Below, piece after piece: positions 38,048 through 47,296 of a stretch of 47,768 bases of DNA; position 1 is the first letter of the stretch, and the number at the start of each line of letters is the position of its first letter. The notes under the pieces were generated by a model, which was given only the letters and a program-made list of their open reading frames with translations, was not told the DNA's origin and made no database searches. Origin of the DNA: Azonexaceae bacterium (GTDB taxonomy: Bacteria > Pseudomonadota > Gammaproteobacteria > Burkholderiales > Rhodocyclaceae); NCBI GenBank assembly GCA_009469665.1, contig SSTB01000140.1, positions 1-47,768 of the forward strand. Direction: 5' to 3'. Both the position numbers and the translations under genes were made by a program.

Positions 38048-38893
38048 ATGCTCGACCACCCGCTGCAGGATATTGAAGCCTGGCTGCTGCTGTTCTCCGG
38101 CAACAGCCTGCCCGTCCTGCGCCAAACAAAGCGGCAGATCGAATCCATGCGCGCCGACCTCGATTCCGTAGATGGCCGCAGGCTCGCGCGGGTCATCCTC
38201 CAGGATCCCATCATGACGGTGCGCGTACTGGCCTACATCCAGCCCATCACGGGCAAGGCCCTGCATCGCGACATCACTACTATCGCCGGCGCCGTGCTCA
38301 TGGCGGGAATCGAACCCTTCTTCAACCGCTTTCAGGACATGCCGACAATCGAAGGCATGTTGGCAGACGAGGATCCCCAGGCGCTCCTCGCCGTCCTGCA
38401 GACCATCCGGCGCGCCCAGCGGGCGGCGGATTACGCCGACTCCTGGGCCCACTGGCGCCACGACAAGAACCCCGAGGAAGTGCGCATCGCCGCCCTGCTG
38501 CACGACCTGGCCGAAATTCTGGTGGGCTGCTTCGCCCCCCGACTGCTGCTGCGCATGCGCTCAAGGCTGGCCGCCCAGCCGGGCCTGCGCAGCGCCGTGG
38601 CGCAAAGCGAAGTGCTAGGCTTCACCTTCCTGGAAATCCAGATGGCGCTCTGCGGCGTCTGGCATCTGCCCGAACTCCTGAAGGAATTGATCGACGACGA
38701 TAATGCCTGCCAACTGCGCGTCAAGAACGTCACCCTCGCCGTGCGCCTGGCGCGACACTCTGCCAAGGGCTGGAACGACCCCGCCCTGCCCGATGACCTG
38801 CAGGAAATCGCCGACCTCGTCCACCTGAGCCGCGAAGCCCTGGCCCAACGGTTGGGCATTGCGCAGGACACGCCCCCCGATCAGCCGCAGTAA
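38048..38893 (+). CDS. HDOD domain protein (HD dyad retained)
   Basis: A 281-residue single HDOD-domain protein. The first 45 residues include a hydrophobic LEAWLLLFSG-type start and SLPVLRQTKRQIE. The core has RVILQDPIMTVRVLAYIQ, and H152-D153 in ALLHDLAEILVGCF keeps the HD pair that most HDOD proteins lose. A further region, LGFTFLEIQMALCGVWHLPELLKELI, is similar to the protein at 42845-43705, indicating paralogy. Its 3' end overlaps the convergent small membrane ORF by 13 nt. Function unknown; probably signalling. Confidence 0.85.
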   Translation: MLDHPLQDIEAWLLLFSGNSLPVLRQTKRQIESMRADLDSVDGRRLARVILQDPIMTVRVLAYIQPITGKALHRDITTIAGAVLMAGIEPFFNRFQDMPTIEGMLADEDPQALLAVLQTIRRAQRAADYADSWAHWRHDKNPEEVRIAALLHDLAEILVGCFAPRLLLRMRSRLAAQPGLRSAVAQSEVLGFTFLEIQMALCGVWHLPELLKELIDDDNACQLRVKNVTLAVRLARHSAKGWNDPALPDDLQEIADLVHLSREALAQRLGIAQDTPPDQPQ

Positions 38894-39015
38894 CGCAGAT
38901 TGACCCAGTCCAGCAGGAGTTCCGGCGCCTGGTAGGCCAGGAAGGCCGCCCCCAGCACCAGAACCGCCGCGGCAACCGCAGCCCCCAGCAAAAAGCTGCG
39001 CCAGACCAATTTCAT
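38881..39015 (-). CDS. Single-span small membrane protein
   Basis: A 44-residue ORF: basic MKLVWRS, one transmembrane helix (about 8-30, FLLGAAVAAAVLVLGAAFLAY), then APELLLDWVNLRYCG. The hydrophobic helix with a definite polar C-terminus ending in Cys-Gly looks selected. It is 31 bp downstream of the Uup-type gene on the same strand and overlaps the convergent HDOD gene end. Too short for family assignment. Confidence 0.6.
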   Translation of the reverse strand: MKLVWRSFLLGAAVAAAVLVLGAAFLAYQAPELLLDWVNLRYCG

Positions 39016-39046
39016 CGCGGGCTGCGGGAGGAGGACTGAGGCCGAG

Positions 39047-40972
39047 TCATGCCCCTTCGACGCCACCGCGGCCTTCAAGGTTCTCCCAGCGCTCAAGCAA
39101 GGCGATCAACTCGTCGTCTATCGCAACAAGGCGGGCCGCCGCTGTCTGCGCGCCCTGCGGGTCGCGGCGGTAGAGATCAGGATCCTCCAGCCGCAGGGCA
39201 ATATCTTTTTGCTCCCCCTCCAGGTCCGCGATGCGGTCAGGCAGACTCTCCAGTTCCCGCTGCTCCTTCCAAGACAGCTTGCTCCCCCGCTCCCGCGCTG
39301 GAAAAGACTTCGCCACCGGCGGCACGGGGGCACGCACCGTGGGCGGGGGCTCCAATGCGCGGGTGGCCGACTGGGTCAGCCAGTCGGAGTACCCTCCCAC
39401 GTATTCGCGCCACGTCCCGCCCCCCTCGGCTGCCACCGTCTGGGTCACCACATTGTCGAGGAAAGCACGGTCGTGGCTCACCAGAAAGAGGGTTCCGTCG
39501 TAGTCCTGCAGCAGTTGCTCGAGAAGCTCCAAGGTTTCGATATCGAGGTCGTTGGTCGGCTCGTCGAGCACCAGGACATTCGCCGGCCGGGCGAACAGGC
39601 GCGCCAGCAAGAGGCGATTGCGCTCGCCGCCGGAAAGGGACTTCACCGGCGAGCGGGCCCGCTCCGGCGCAAAAAGAAAATCCTCAAGGTAGCCGATGAC
39701 GTGCTTGCGCGTTCCGCCCACCTCCACATAGTCCGAACCGGGCGAGATCACGTCGGCCAGGGTCGCCTCCGGATCCAGTTGGGCGCGGAACTGGTCGAAA
39801 TAGGCGATTTCCAGCCGTGTTCCCCGGCGCAGATTGCCCTCGTCCGGTTCCAACTCGCCCAGAAAAAGCCGCAGCAGTGTGGTCTTGCCGGCGCCATTGG
39901 GGCCGATCAGCCCAAGCTTGTCGCCCCGCTGAAGGCGGCAGGAAAAATCCACCACCACGGGCGCCCCTCCGAAGCTCTTACTCACCCGCTCCAATTCGGC
40001 CACCAGGCGGCCGCTCCGGTCCCCGCTATCCACTCGCAGGCTGGCCTGCCCTAGGCGCTCCCGCCGGGCGGCGCGCTCCGCACGCAGGCGATCCAAACGC
40101 TGCACCCGAAACACCGCCCGCGTGCGCCGCGCCTCGACGCCCTTGCGGATCCACAGCTCCTCCTGCCGCAGCAGCTTGTCTGCCCGTGCGCCGGCCAGCG
40201 ATTCCTCGTGCAGCAAGGCTTCCTTGCGCGCCTGGTACTGGCTGAAGCTGCCCGGGAAACTCACCAGGCGCCCCCGGTCCAGCTCCACGATGCGCGTGCA
40301 TACCCGGTCGAGGAAACGGCGGTCGTGGGTGATAAAAAGCAAGGTCATACCGCTTTCGACCAGCAGGGACTCCAGCCACTCGATGGCAGCGATGTCCAGA
40401 TGATTGGTCGGCTCGTCCAGCAACAGCACCTCCGGCGCCGAGACCAGCGCCCGCGCCAGGGCCAGACGCTTTTTCTGGCCACCGGACAGCGTCGCCACCG
40501 GCGCATCCGCCTCCAGGTTGAAACGCGCCACCGCCCGTTCGGCCTGCGCCTCGAAACTCCACGCCCCGCGGGACTCCAGGGCATGCTGCAAGCCGTCCAG
40601 TTGGGTGAGCAGGGACTCCTGCCCGCCGCCGCTCTCCGCCAGTCGATGCGACACCTCGTGGTACCGGGCCAGAAGCCCGGAAATCTCCCCCAGACCCGCC
40701 ACCACAGCTTCGAAGACCGACGCGCCGGGCGGAAACTCCGGCTCCTGGGAAACATAGGCGACGCGCACCCCCGACTGAACCCAGACCTCGCCATCATCCA
40801 AGCCCGCCCGCCCATCGCCTGCCGCCAGGGCCGCCAGGAGCGAAGACTTCCCGCTCCCATTGCGGCCGATCAAGGCCACCCGCTCCCCGGCATCGAGCTG
40901 AAAATCGGCCTGATCGAGAAGGGGCACATGGCCAAAGGCCAGGCAGGCGCATGAAAGCTTGAGAACAGGCAT
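39047..40972 (-). CDS. uup: ABC-F ATPase, Uup-like
   Basis: A 641-residue protein with two ABC cassettes and no membrane segment. Walker A sites are GRNGSGKS (36-43) and GPNGAGKTT (about 355), signatures LSGGQKKRLALARAL and LSGGERNRLLLARLF, and Walker B LLLDEPTNHLDI and LVLDEPTNDLDI. A C-terminal charged coiled-coil domain (KLSWKEQRELESLPDRI) is characteristic of Uup, which acts on branched DNA or ribosomes. The ATG at 40970-40972 is chosen; 110 bases upstream to the tRNA are non-coding. Confidence 0.9.
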   Translation of the reverse strand: MPVLKLSCACLAFGHVPLLDQADFQLDAGERVALIGRNGSGKSSLLAALAAGDGRAGLDDGEVWVQSGVRVAYVSQEPEFPPGASVFEAVVAGLGEISGLLARYHEVSHRLAESGGGQESLLTQLDGLQHALESRGAWSFEAQAERAVARFNLEADAPVATLSGGQKKRLALARALVSAPEVLLLDEPTNHLDIAAIEWLESLLVESGMTLLFITHDRRFLDRVCTRIVELDRGRLVSFPGSFSQYQARKEALLHEESLAGARADKLLRQEELWIRKGVEARRTRAVFRVQRLDRLRAERAARRERLGQASLRVDSGDRSGRLVAELERVSKSFGGAPVVVDFSCRLQRGDKLGLIGPNGAGKTTLLRLFLGELEPDEGNLRRGTRLEIAYFDQFRAQLDPEATLADVISPGSDYVEVGGTRKHVIGYLEDFLFAPERARSPVKSLSGGERNRLLLARLFARPANVLVLDEPTNDLDIETLELLEQLLQDYDGTLFLVSHDRAFLDNVVTQTVAAEGGGTWREYVGGYSDWLTQSATRALEPPPTVRAPVPPVAKSFPARERGSKLSWKEQRELESLPDRIADLEGEQKDIALRLEDPDLYRRDPQGAQTAAARLVAIDDELIALLERWENLEGRGGVEGA

Positions 40973-41100
40973 GGGAAGAAGGTCGGTGGCGAGGTGATAG
41001 AACCGCCCGCATTGTACCGGCTGACACCGGCCCCAACCGGCCAACGTCCATGCCCGGCAAATTGGCGCCCCCGAAGGCCCCAAGCTACAATACGGCCCCT

Positions 41101-41175
41101 CTCCTCGTAGTTCAATGGATAGAACGGCCGCCTCCTAAGCGGCAAATACAGGTTCGATTCCTGTCGAGGGGACCA
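41101..41175 (+). tRNA. tRNA-Arg (anticodon CCU)
   Basis: Acceptor stem CTCCTCG/CGAGGGG with one T-G pair, D-arm starting TAGTTCAATGGATAGAAC, anticodon stem GCCGC/GCGGC around loop CTCCTAA (anticodon CCT), T-loop GTTCGATTC and encoded CCA after discriminator A. This tRNA decodes AGG and its gene is a frequent integration target in bacteria. Confidence 0.96.
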
Positions 41176-41650
41176 ATCGACCACCCCGCAAACACCCAGT
41201 ACCTGGCAAGAAACCCTTGTTCGCCCGCTAGGTCGGCGGGTCGCTGACCGAAACCATAGCCGACGACCCTCGGCGGCCGCTGTGGCTTCCCTATGCAGTA
41301 GCGAAAGCCGATGGCAGTGCGAATGACATCGAAGCTTGCTCCCTCGTTCCGATCCCTTGAACTATCGGCGCCACTGCCCCAGGAATTGCCGAGACGGCTG
41401 CCTGCTCTGCAAGCTCAATCTGAGAGAGGACGAGCCTCAGCGACCGAGAACCGCGCTAGCTGGCGTGCCGCCTTCACCGCCGGGGCGGTTCGCGCCTTTT
41501 CCGCAAGGCATGCCCCATCCCGGCAGCCTTCGGGATGCCAGCAGCCATGACGGTTGACTGATGGCTCAGGCCCTGTAGCCTTACCGGGTGGCCGTGATCG
41601 GCGCGAAAGCGTCTGCCGGCGGCCTATCCCCGACAGCAGCGAGGTGGTAC
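41176..41650 (+). other. 475-bp intergenic region between tRNA-Arg and pilU
   Basis: No convincing gene is seen; plus-strand open frames of 73-79 codons lack ribosome-binding sites and family features, and the minus strand is closed. No second copy of the tRNA 3' end was found, so there is no direct att evidence. A weak promoter candidate TTGACT-N16-TAGCCT (41554-41559, 41576-41581) lies 70 bp before pilU. Short hairpins occur (for instance around 41520-41545). It may be an old integration scar or a long pilU leader. Confidence 0.4.
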
Positions 41651-42838
41651 ATGAGCGAAGAAATTCTGGGTGACCAGTACAAGAATTACATGCATAACCT
41701 GCTGAAAGCGATGGTTCAGCACGGCGGATCTGATTTGTTCATCGCCCGGGATTTTGCGCCGACGATGAAGGTACACGGCACCATGAAGGCGCTTTCGACC
41801 CAGAAGCTGACGGCCGACGTGGCTCGCAGCCTGGCGATGACCATGATGAACCGCAACCAGCGGGAGGAGTTCGACCGGGAATTGGAGTGCAACTTCGCTA
41901 TTTCCCTACCCGGCGTGGCGCGCTTTCGCGTGAATGTCTTTCAGCAGCAGGCGGCAGTGAGCATGGTGATCCGCACCATCACCAGCGAAATCCCCAATTT
42001 CGAAAAACTGGGCCTACCGCCGGTCCTCAAGGAGGTCATCACCGCCAAGCGCGGCCTCGTGCTGGTAGTGGGGGGTACGGGGTCGGGCAAATCGACGACC
42101 ATGGCCGCCATGATCGACCACCGCAATGGCAGCGCGCCGGGGCACATCATCACCGTGGAGGATCCGGTGGAGTACGTGCACGTTTCCAAGCAGTGCCTGG
42201 TGTCCCACCGCGAGGTGGGAATAGACACGCTTTCCTGGCACAACGCCCTGAAAAACACCCTGCGCCAGGCGCCGGACGTCATCCTGATCGGGGAAATCCG
42301 CGATCTGGAGACTATGGAGCACGCGCTGGCATTCGCCGAAACCGGCCACCTGTGCATGGGTACCCTGCATGCCAACAACGCCAACCAGACCCTGGACCGG
42401 GTGGTCAATTTCTTCCCCGACGAGCGCAAGCCCCAAGTGATGATGGATCTCGCCAGCAATCTCAAGGCCGTGATCTCCCAGCGCCTGATCCGCTCCCTGG
42501 ACGGCAAGCGCAAGGCAGCCATCGAAATCCTGCTCAACACCCCCACGGTCGCCGAACTGCTAGCCAAGGGGCAGTCGGCGGCGATCAAGCCGGTCATGGA
42601 CAAAAGCCGGGAACTCGGGATGCAGACCTTCGACCAGGCCCTCTTCGACCTCTACGATGCCGGCCACATCAGTTACGACGAAGCGATTCGCAACGCCGAT
42701 TCGACCAATGAGTTGCGTCTGGCCATCAAGCTCAGGAGCCGCAAGGGCGAGCCCTCCAGCACCAGCGGCATGTCCCTGACCATCGAGGAGGACAAGGGAT
42801 CGGAGCCGGAGCCCGGCAAGGAAGCTGACTCCGCCTGA
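41651..42838 (+). CDS. pilU: Type IV pilus retraction ATPase PilU
   Basis: A 395-residue hexameric AAA-type secretion ATPase. It has the PilU-type N-terminus (YKNYMHNLLKAMVQHGGSDLF), Walker A GGTGSGKS (141-148), the Asp box with IITVEDPVEYVH, Walker B DVILIGEIRDLETM and the His box GHLCMGTLHANNANQTLDRVVNFFP. The start at 41651 follows GAGGTGG. PilU drives pilus retraction together with PilT; no pilT is adjacent here, which differs from the common pilT-pilU pair. The gene ends 6 bp from a convergent HDOD gene. Confidence 0.93.
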   Translation: MSEEILGDQYKNYMHNLLKAMVQHGGSDLFIARDFAPTMKVHGTMKALSTQKLTADVARSLAMTMMNRNQREEFDRELECNFAISLPGVARFRVNVFQQQAAVSMVIRTITSEIPNFEKLGLPPVLKEVITAKRGLVLVVGGTGSGKSTTMAAMIDHRNGSAPGHIITVEDPVEYVHVSKQCLVSHREVGIDTLSWHNALKNTLRQAPDVILIGEIRDLETMEHALAFAETGHLCMGTLHANNANQTLDRVVNFFPDERKPQVMMDLASNLKAVISQRLIRSLDGKRKAAIEILLNTPTVAELLAKGQSAAIKPVMDKSRELGMQTFDQALFDLYDAGHISYDEAIRNADSTNELRLAIKLRSRKGEPSSTSGMSLTIEEDKGSEPEPGKEADSA

Positions 42839-42844
42839 GGCCCG

Positions 42845-43705
42845 TCAGCCCTCGGCGCGCAGAATTTCCTCCGCCTCCTCGATCACCTGCCCCCGGCGCG
42901 CCTCGTCCAGTCCGACCATGCGTTCGGCCAGCCATTGCAGGGAAGCGCCGGGAATCATCTTGCGGGCGGCGGCAAGATCGCTAGGCAGGGCGGAGCTCTC
43001 CGGCCCCGCTGCCAAGTGGCGGGCGGTATCGACGCAGATGCGGGAAAGATTGGCGCGGGGATTATCGGCCCCGCGGATCAACTGTTGCACCAGGGAGGGC
43101 AGGCTCCAGATCACGGCGCATTTGAGCGTGAGTTGCTTGAAGACGAAGCCACAGACCTGTTCCTGAGCATGGGCGCTGCGATCGGCCCGGCCCGATTCCA
43201 AGGCCTCTAGGGCGGCGAGGGGCAATTCGGGAGCGAAGGCCCAAAGGAGCAGTTCGCCCATTTCTGCCAGCAGGGTGGCCAAGGCCACTTCCTCCGGCGA
43301 GATGTCCGAGCGCGCCGACCCCCACTGCAGCGCCAGCTGAGCAGCCAAGTGGGAACGGGCTTCGCAGGCCGCCAGCCCGAGATTGTCTTCGTCGGTTTCC
43401 GGACTGCTGAGAAGGAGTTCGCGGAAGCCGTCCACCCCCAATTGCATCACCGCGGCGAGGGGCGTAGTCGTTTCGTGCCCCAGGCGCTGGGTACGCCGCT
43501 TTTCCGCCTCGCGCAGCAGGCGCAGGCAAAGAAAAGGGTCGGCTGAAACGATGTCGGCGAGTTCCCGGGCGGAGAGGAACTCTCCCTTGACCTGCTCCAG
43601 GGCCGCCAGCATGACCTTGGAGCGTGGCATGCAGGGAAGCTCCTGGCCACTCAGATAGGCGGCCCACTGGTCCACTCCCCAACGCATCTGATGCGCAGTC
43701 AGCAC
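42845..43705 (-). CDS. HDOD domain protein (HD dyad lost)
   Basis: A 286-residue single-domain protein similar in order to the one at 38048-38893. LADIVSADPFLCLRLLREAEKRR corresponds to the HDOD entry helix and LCGFVFKQLTLKCAVIW-type sequence follows. At the place of H152-D153 in the paralogue it reads A147-E148 (TLLAEMGELLLWAF), so no metal site remains. Probably a protein-interaction signalling module. It is convergent with pilU and divergent from the SpeE-like gene. Confidence 0.85.
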   Translation of the reverse strand: MLTAHQMRWGVDQWAAYLSGQELPCMPRSKVMLAALEQVKGEFLSARELADIVSADPFLCLRLLREAEKRRTQRLGHETTTPLAAVMQLGVDGFRELLLSSPETDEDNLGLAACEARSHLAAQLALQWGSARSDISPEEVALATLLAEMGELLLWAFAPELPLAALEALESGRADRSAHAQEQVCGFVFKQLTLKCAVIWSLPSLVQQLIRGADNPRANLSRICVDTARHLAAGPESSALPSDLAAARKMIPGASLQWLAERMVGLDEARRGQVIEEAEEILRAEG

Positions 43706-43796
43706 GGCTTTCCCCCTGGAGACACTACCGGCTTCATTACGGCCGAAACGGCGGCCCCTTTAGCACGCTACAATGCCGGCCCTGAAAGGCCGCCCC

Positions 43797-44549
43797 ATGC
43801 ATTCGATAGACATCAGCGAAGAAGCCGGAGTTCGCCAGCTCCACTTCGGATCCGACTGGGTCCAGGGCGCCATGCGCATCGCGCGCCCCTGGTCCCTGGA
43901 ACTGCACTATACCCGGGAACTGATGGCCGCCCTCCTTCTGAAGCCCGAAGAGATCTGGCCGCGTCGCGCCCTGCTGGTGGGACTGGGGGCGGGATCGGTG
44001 CCCAAGTTTCTCTACCGGCATCGTCCGGAGTGCCGCATCACGGTCGTGGAGATCGACGCCCGCATGGAGAGCGTTGCCCGCCACTACTTCCGCCTTCCCG
44101 ACGACCGGCAGCGCCTGTCCATCGTCGTCGATGACGGCGCCCGCTTCATGGCGGCGGGTGGCGACAATTACGATCTCATCGTGGTGGATGGCTTCGACGC
44201 AGACGGCCGCGCCGGGGCGCTGGACACCACGCCCTTCTACACCGCCTGCCGCGCGCGCCTGGCAGATCAAGGGCTCATCGCCGTCAATCATCTGGGGCGC
44301 AACCGGGGCTACCGGGCCAGCGTGGAGCGCATCGCCGGCGCCTTCGACGGCCGCGTCCTGGCCTTCCCCTCCTGCGACAGCGGCAACGCGATCAGCTTTG
44401 CCACGGTGGGCGATGTGCTGGTCTGCTCCCTGGACGATCTGCGAGAGCGTGCCGTCGCCCTCAAGGCGGCTACGGGACTCGATCTCCTTCCTACCTTGAC
44501 CCGGGTGCAGATGGCCCACACGCTCCCCGGCGGCCGCCTGGCCCTGTGA
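43797..44549 (+). CDS. Spermidine synthase-like (SpeE-fold) protein
   Basis: A 250-residue Rossmann-fold protein. The SAM-type loop is GLGAGSV (62-68), the acidic strand end ITVVEIDARM, then IVVDDGARFM and LIVVDGFDADG with TTPFYTACRARLADQG. This is the polyamine aminopropyltransferase fold, but the canonical DSTDP segment is replaced by DGFDADG and the N-terminal beta domain is shortened, so true spermidine synthase activity is doubtful. The ATG at 43797 is chosen over one 8 codons upstream. No speD is nearby. Confidence 0.78.
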   Translation: MHSIDISEEAGVRQLHFGSDWVQGAMRIARPWSLELHYTRELMAALLLKPEEIWPRRALLVGLGAGSVPKFLYRHRPECRITVVEIDARMESVARHYFRLPDDRQRLSIVVDDGARFMAAGGDNYDLIVVDGFDADGRAGALDTTPFYTACRARLADQGLIAVNHLGRNRGYRASVERIAGAFDGRVLAFPSCDSGNAISFATVGDVLVCSLDDLRERAVALKAATGLDLLPTLTRVQMAHTLPGGRLAL

Positions 44550-44663
44550 TGCAGCAAAAAATCGCCTTCCCGGGGAGCCCAAGATTCGTCAAAAATGGGT
44601 AATATCCAAAAATTGACTCAGGAAAACCGCGGGTCGAATGCCACTTGAATTTCGGAGAACCCT

Positions 44664-46337
44664 ATGCACACCGGCACCACCGTCAAAGCACGGCTCATCA
44701 CGCTTCTGGCTGCAAGTTTCGTCGCCCTCCTTCTCGTCGCTGGCATGGGCATCCTGGGCATCCAGAAGACCGGCGCCCAGTTGCACGAAATCAGCGTGGT
44801 TCGCCTGCCGTCCATCGTCGGCCTGGAGAAGATGCGTGAAGGTCAGACCGCCCTGCGCTCGGAGAACCGCAAGGTGGCGGCCATCTTCAGCCAGCCGGAG
44901 CAGTGGAACGGTATCGGAGCCGTCGTCGGACACCGCAAGGAAATCTGGAGCCATATCGACAAGGGCTGGGCGATTTACGAACCCCTGCCCCAGACCCCTG
45001 AGGAAGAAGTCTTGTGGAAGCAATTCGTCCCGGAGTGGAACACCTGGAAGACTGCCGACGCCAGGCTGAACGACATCGCGGGACGCCTGGCCGGAGCAGC
45101 CGACGAGGTCGCCCGTGAGGAGTTGAAGAAGGAGTATCTGGCGGCCCTGGATGTGGCTTCTCCCCTCATCAGCCAGGCGGCGGCGACGCTGGGCAAGATC
45201 GTCGACCTCAACCTCGCTGTCGCCGAAGAGGCGAAGGCCCAGGCCGACGCCGGCGGCCGCAACACCCTCATGCTCATGGTCGGCATTGCCCTCGCGGCGA
45301 TAGCGGTGATCATCGTCCTCGGCCTGCGTACCACGACGGCGATCCTGGGCACCCTGGGCGGAGAGCCAGACGAAGCTCGGGCGGCGGTGGCCCGCATCGC
45401 TGAAGGGGATCTTCGTCAGAATCTGAGCATCAGCGCGGGAGACCGCGAGAGCCTCATGGCCCGCCAGCAGCAGATGCAGGAAAGCCTGCGCAACATGATC
45501 GGTGGAATGGCCAATTCGGTGGCCCGTACCGAGGAAGCAGCCTCGGCCCTGGCCGGGGCCTCGTCCCAGGTGGCGTCGGCTTCGGCCGATACCAGCGAAT
45601 CGGCCTCCTCCATGGCGGCCTCGGTGGAGGAGATGTCGGTGAGTATCAACCACGTATCCGACAACGCCCGGGACGCCCTCAATACGGCCGAGCAGGCGGG
45701 ACAGCTTTCCAAGGACGGCGGCCGGGTCATCGAGGAGGCCATCGCGGAAATCAACACCATTGCCAATACCGTGCGTGCCACGGCGGAAAACATGAATTCC
45801 CTGAGCGAGAGTTCGGCACGCATTTCCACGGTGGTCCAGGTCATCAAGGACGTAGCCGATCAGACCAATCTGCTGGCCCTCAACGCCGCCATCGAGGCGG
45901 CCCGGGCCGGCGAGGCAGGTCGCGGTTTTGCGGTGGTGGCGGACGAGGTCCGCAAGCTGGCCGAGCGCACGGCAAGCGCCACGGGCGAAATCGGCAGCAT
46001 GATCGACAAGATCCAGATGGACACAGCCGCTTCGCTGCATCAGATGGAGTCGGCCGTGAGTCAGGTGGACCGGGGCGTCGATCTGGCCAGCCAGGCCGGG
46101 TCGGCCATCCAGGAAATCCGCGACAGCGTCGGCCATGTGGTACGTGCTGTAACCGACATCGGCGACGCCATCCGGGAACAGAGCGTGGCCAGCCAGCAGA
46201 TCGCCCATCGCGTCGAGAAGGTGGCGCAGTCGTCGGAAGAAAACAACGCCGCCGCCCAGCAGACGGCGGAATCGGCCCGCACCCTCACCGCATTGGCGGC
46301 GGAATTGAGGAGCAGCGCCCAACGCTTCCGCACCTGA
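44664..46337 (+). CDS. Methyl-accepting chemotaxis protein
   Basis: A 557-residue receptor. Transmembrane helix 1 (about 12-33) and helix 2 (about 202-222) frame a roughly 165-residue helical periplasmic sensor of 4HB type. HAMP-like segment follows ([11 protein letters not shown]), then the long signalling coiled coil with the conserved tip [36 protein letters not shown]. No C-terminal CheR/CheB tether pentapeptide is present. CGGAG sits before the ATG. Ligand unknown. It is transcribed with the pilus and HDOD genes nearby but on its own unit. Confidence 0.93.
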   Translation: MHTGTTVKARLITLLAASFVALLLVAGMGILGIQKTGAQLHEISVVRLPSIVGLEKMREGQTALRSENRKVAAIFSQPEQWNGIGAVVGHRKEIWSHIDKGWAIYEPLPQTPEEEVLWKQFVPEWNTWKTADARLNDIAGRLAGAADEVAREELKKEYLAALDVASPLISQAAATLGKIVDLNLAVAEEAKAQADAGGRNTLMLMVGIALAAIAVIIVLGLRTTTAILGTLGGEPDEARAAVARIAEGDLRQNLSISAGDRESLMARQQQMQESLRNMIGGMANSVARTEEAASALAGASSQVASASADTSESASSMAASVEEMSVSINHVSDNARDALNTAEQAGQLSKDGGRVIEEAIAEINTIANTVRATAENMNSLSESSARISTVVQVIKDVADQTNLLALNAAIEAARAGEAGRGFAVVADEVRKLAERTASATGEIGSMIDKIQMDTAASLHQMESAVSQVDRGVDLASQAGSAIQEIRDSVGHVVRAVTDIGDAIREQSVASQQIAHRVEKVAQSSEENNAAAQQTAESARTLTALAAELRSSAQRFRT

Positions 46338-46395
46338 GGGACGCCCGTCAGGAAGGGGAGTATCCTCGCCGTCTTGCGGCTCTCCTTCCCCTTTC

Positions 46396-46749
46396 ATGCC
46401 TGATTTGCTCACCCTGTTTCTCTGGCCCCTGGGGGTTTTTGCCTACAACCCTCTTCTGTGCGGCATTCTGGCCGGCACCTTTACCGTGCCGGTCTTCGCT
46501 CCCATCTACTCGCCGGGAAGTCGCTTGGCCCTCGCCCTGTGCGCCCTGCCCTGGTGGGCTTTCTGCCTGCGCGAGGCGAGCATCGCTCCCCAGTCGGCGC
46601 GGACCGACCTCGTCGCCCTGGGACCGCTCCTCGTGGTCACTGCGGTCTTCGGCGCCTGGCATCTGGCCCGGGGCCACCGCCGCCCGACCGCGCCACCGCC
46701 CCGTCGGCGACAATCCTCCACCTCTCGCTTCACCAGGCGCGGGATCTGA
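46396..46749 (+). CDS. Small membrane protein of unknown function
   Basis: A 117-residue protein with about three hydrophobic segments ([54 protein letters not shown]) and a basic, Pro/Arg-rich C-terminal tail. It is 4 nt upstream of the peptide deformylase gene, so it may be co-translated with it. I recognise no family. Confidence 0.6.
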   Translation: MPDLLTLFLWPLGVFAYNPLLCGILAGTFTVPVFAPIYSPGSRLALALCALPWWAFCLREASIAPQSARTDLVALGPLLVVTAVFGAWHLARGHRRPTAPPPRRRQSSTSRFTRRGI

Positions 46750-46753
46750 GTTC

Positions 46754-47287
46754 ATGGCCGTCCGCCCCCTCCTGCGCATGGGCGATCCTCGTCTGCTGCA
46801 AACGGCTACGCCCGTCTGCGCCTTCGCCACACCGGAACTCGCCTCCCTGATCGACGACCTTCGCGACACCATGGCCTCGGCCGGCGGGGTCGGCCTGGCG
46901 GCTCCACAGATCGGCATCGGCCTCCAGGTCGTCCTCTTCGGATTCGATAAGAGCGAACGCTACCCGGATGCACCGCCGGTTCCGCGCACGGTCCTGCTCA
47001 ATCCGCGTATCGAAGCCCTGGGCGACGAGGAAGAGGAAGACTGGGAAGGCTGCCTATCGGTGCCCGGCTTGCGCGGCGTCGTACCCCGCTGGCGGCGGAT
47101 TCGCTATTGGGGCTTGGACCCCGAGGGCCACCCGATCGATCGCGTCGCCGAAGGCTTCCACGCCCGGGTGGTACAGCACGAATGCGATCACCTCATCGGC
47201 AAGCTCTTCCCCATGCGGGTACGGGACTTCCGCCGCTTCGGTTTCACCGAGGTTCTATTTCCAGGTCTGGACGCCGCGGACGACTGA
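46754..47287 (+). CDS. def: Peptide deformylase
   Basis: A 177-residue metalloenzyme removing the N-formyl group from nascent proteins. Motif 1 GVGLAAPQ (45-52), motif 2 EGCLSVPG with metal ligand C100, and motif 3 [12 protein letters not shown] with H142, E143 and H146 are intact. The ATG at 46754 is taken as start; the frame is open further upstream without homology. It is not next to fmt, so this may be a second deformylase; the presence of another copy cannot be judged here. Confidence 0.94.
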   Translation: MAVRPLLRMGDPRLLQTATPVCAFATPELASLIDDLRDTMASAGGVGLAAPQIGIGLQVVLFGFDKSERYPDAPPVPRTVLLNPRIEALGDEEEEDWEGCLSVPGLRGVVPRWRRIRYWGLDPEGHPIDRVAEGFHARVVQHECDHLIGKLFPMRVRDFRRFGFTEVLFPGLDAADD

Positions 47288-47296
47288 CCTGGCTGC

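Noticed and set aside
41540..41650. Possible c-di-GMP (GEMM) riboswitch before pilU
   Set aside because: I looked for the conserved GEMM core and receptor sequences and could not place them; only scattered short matches exist.
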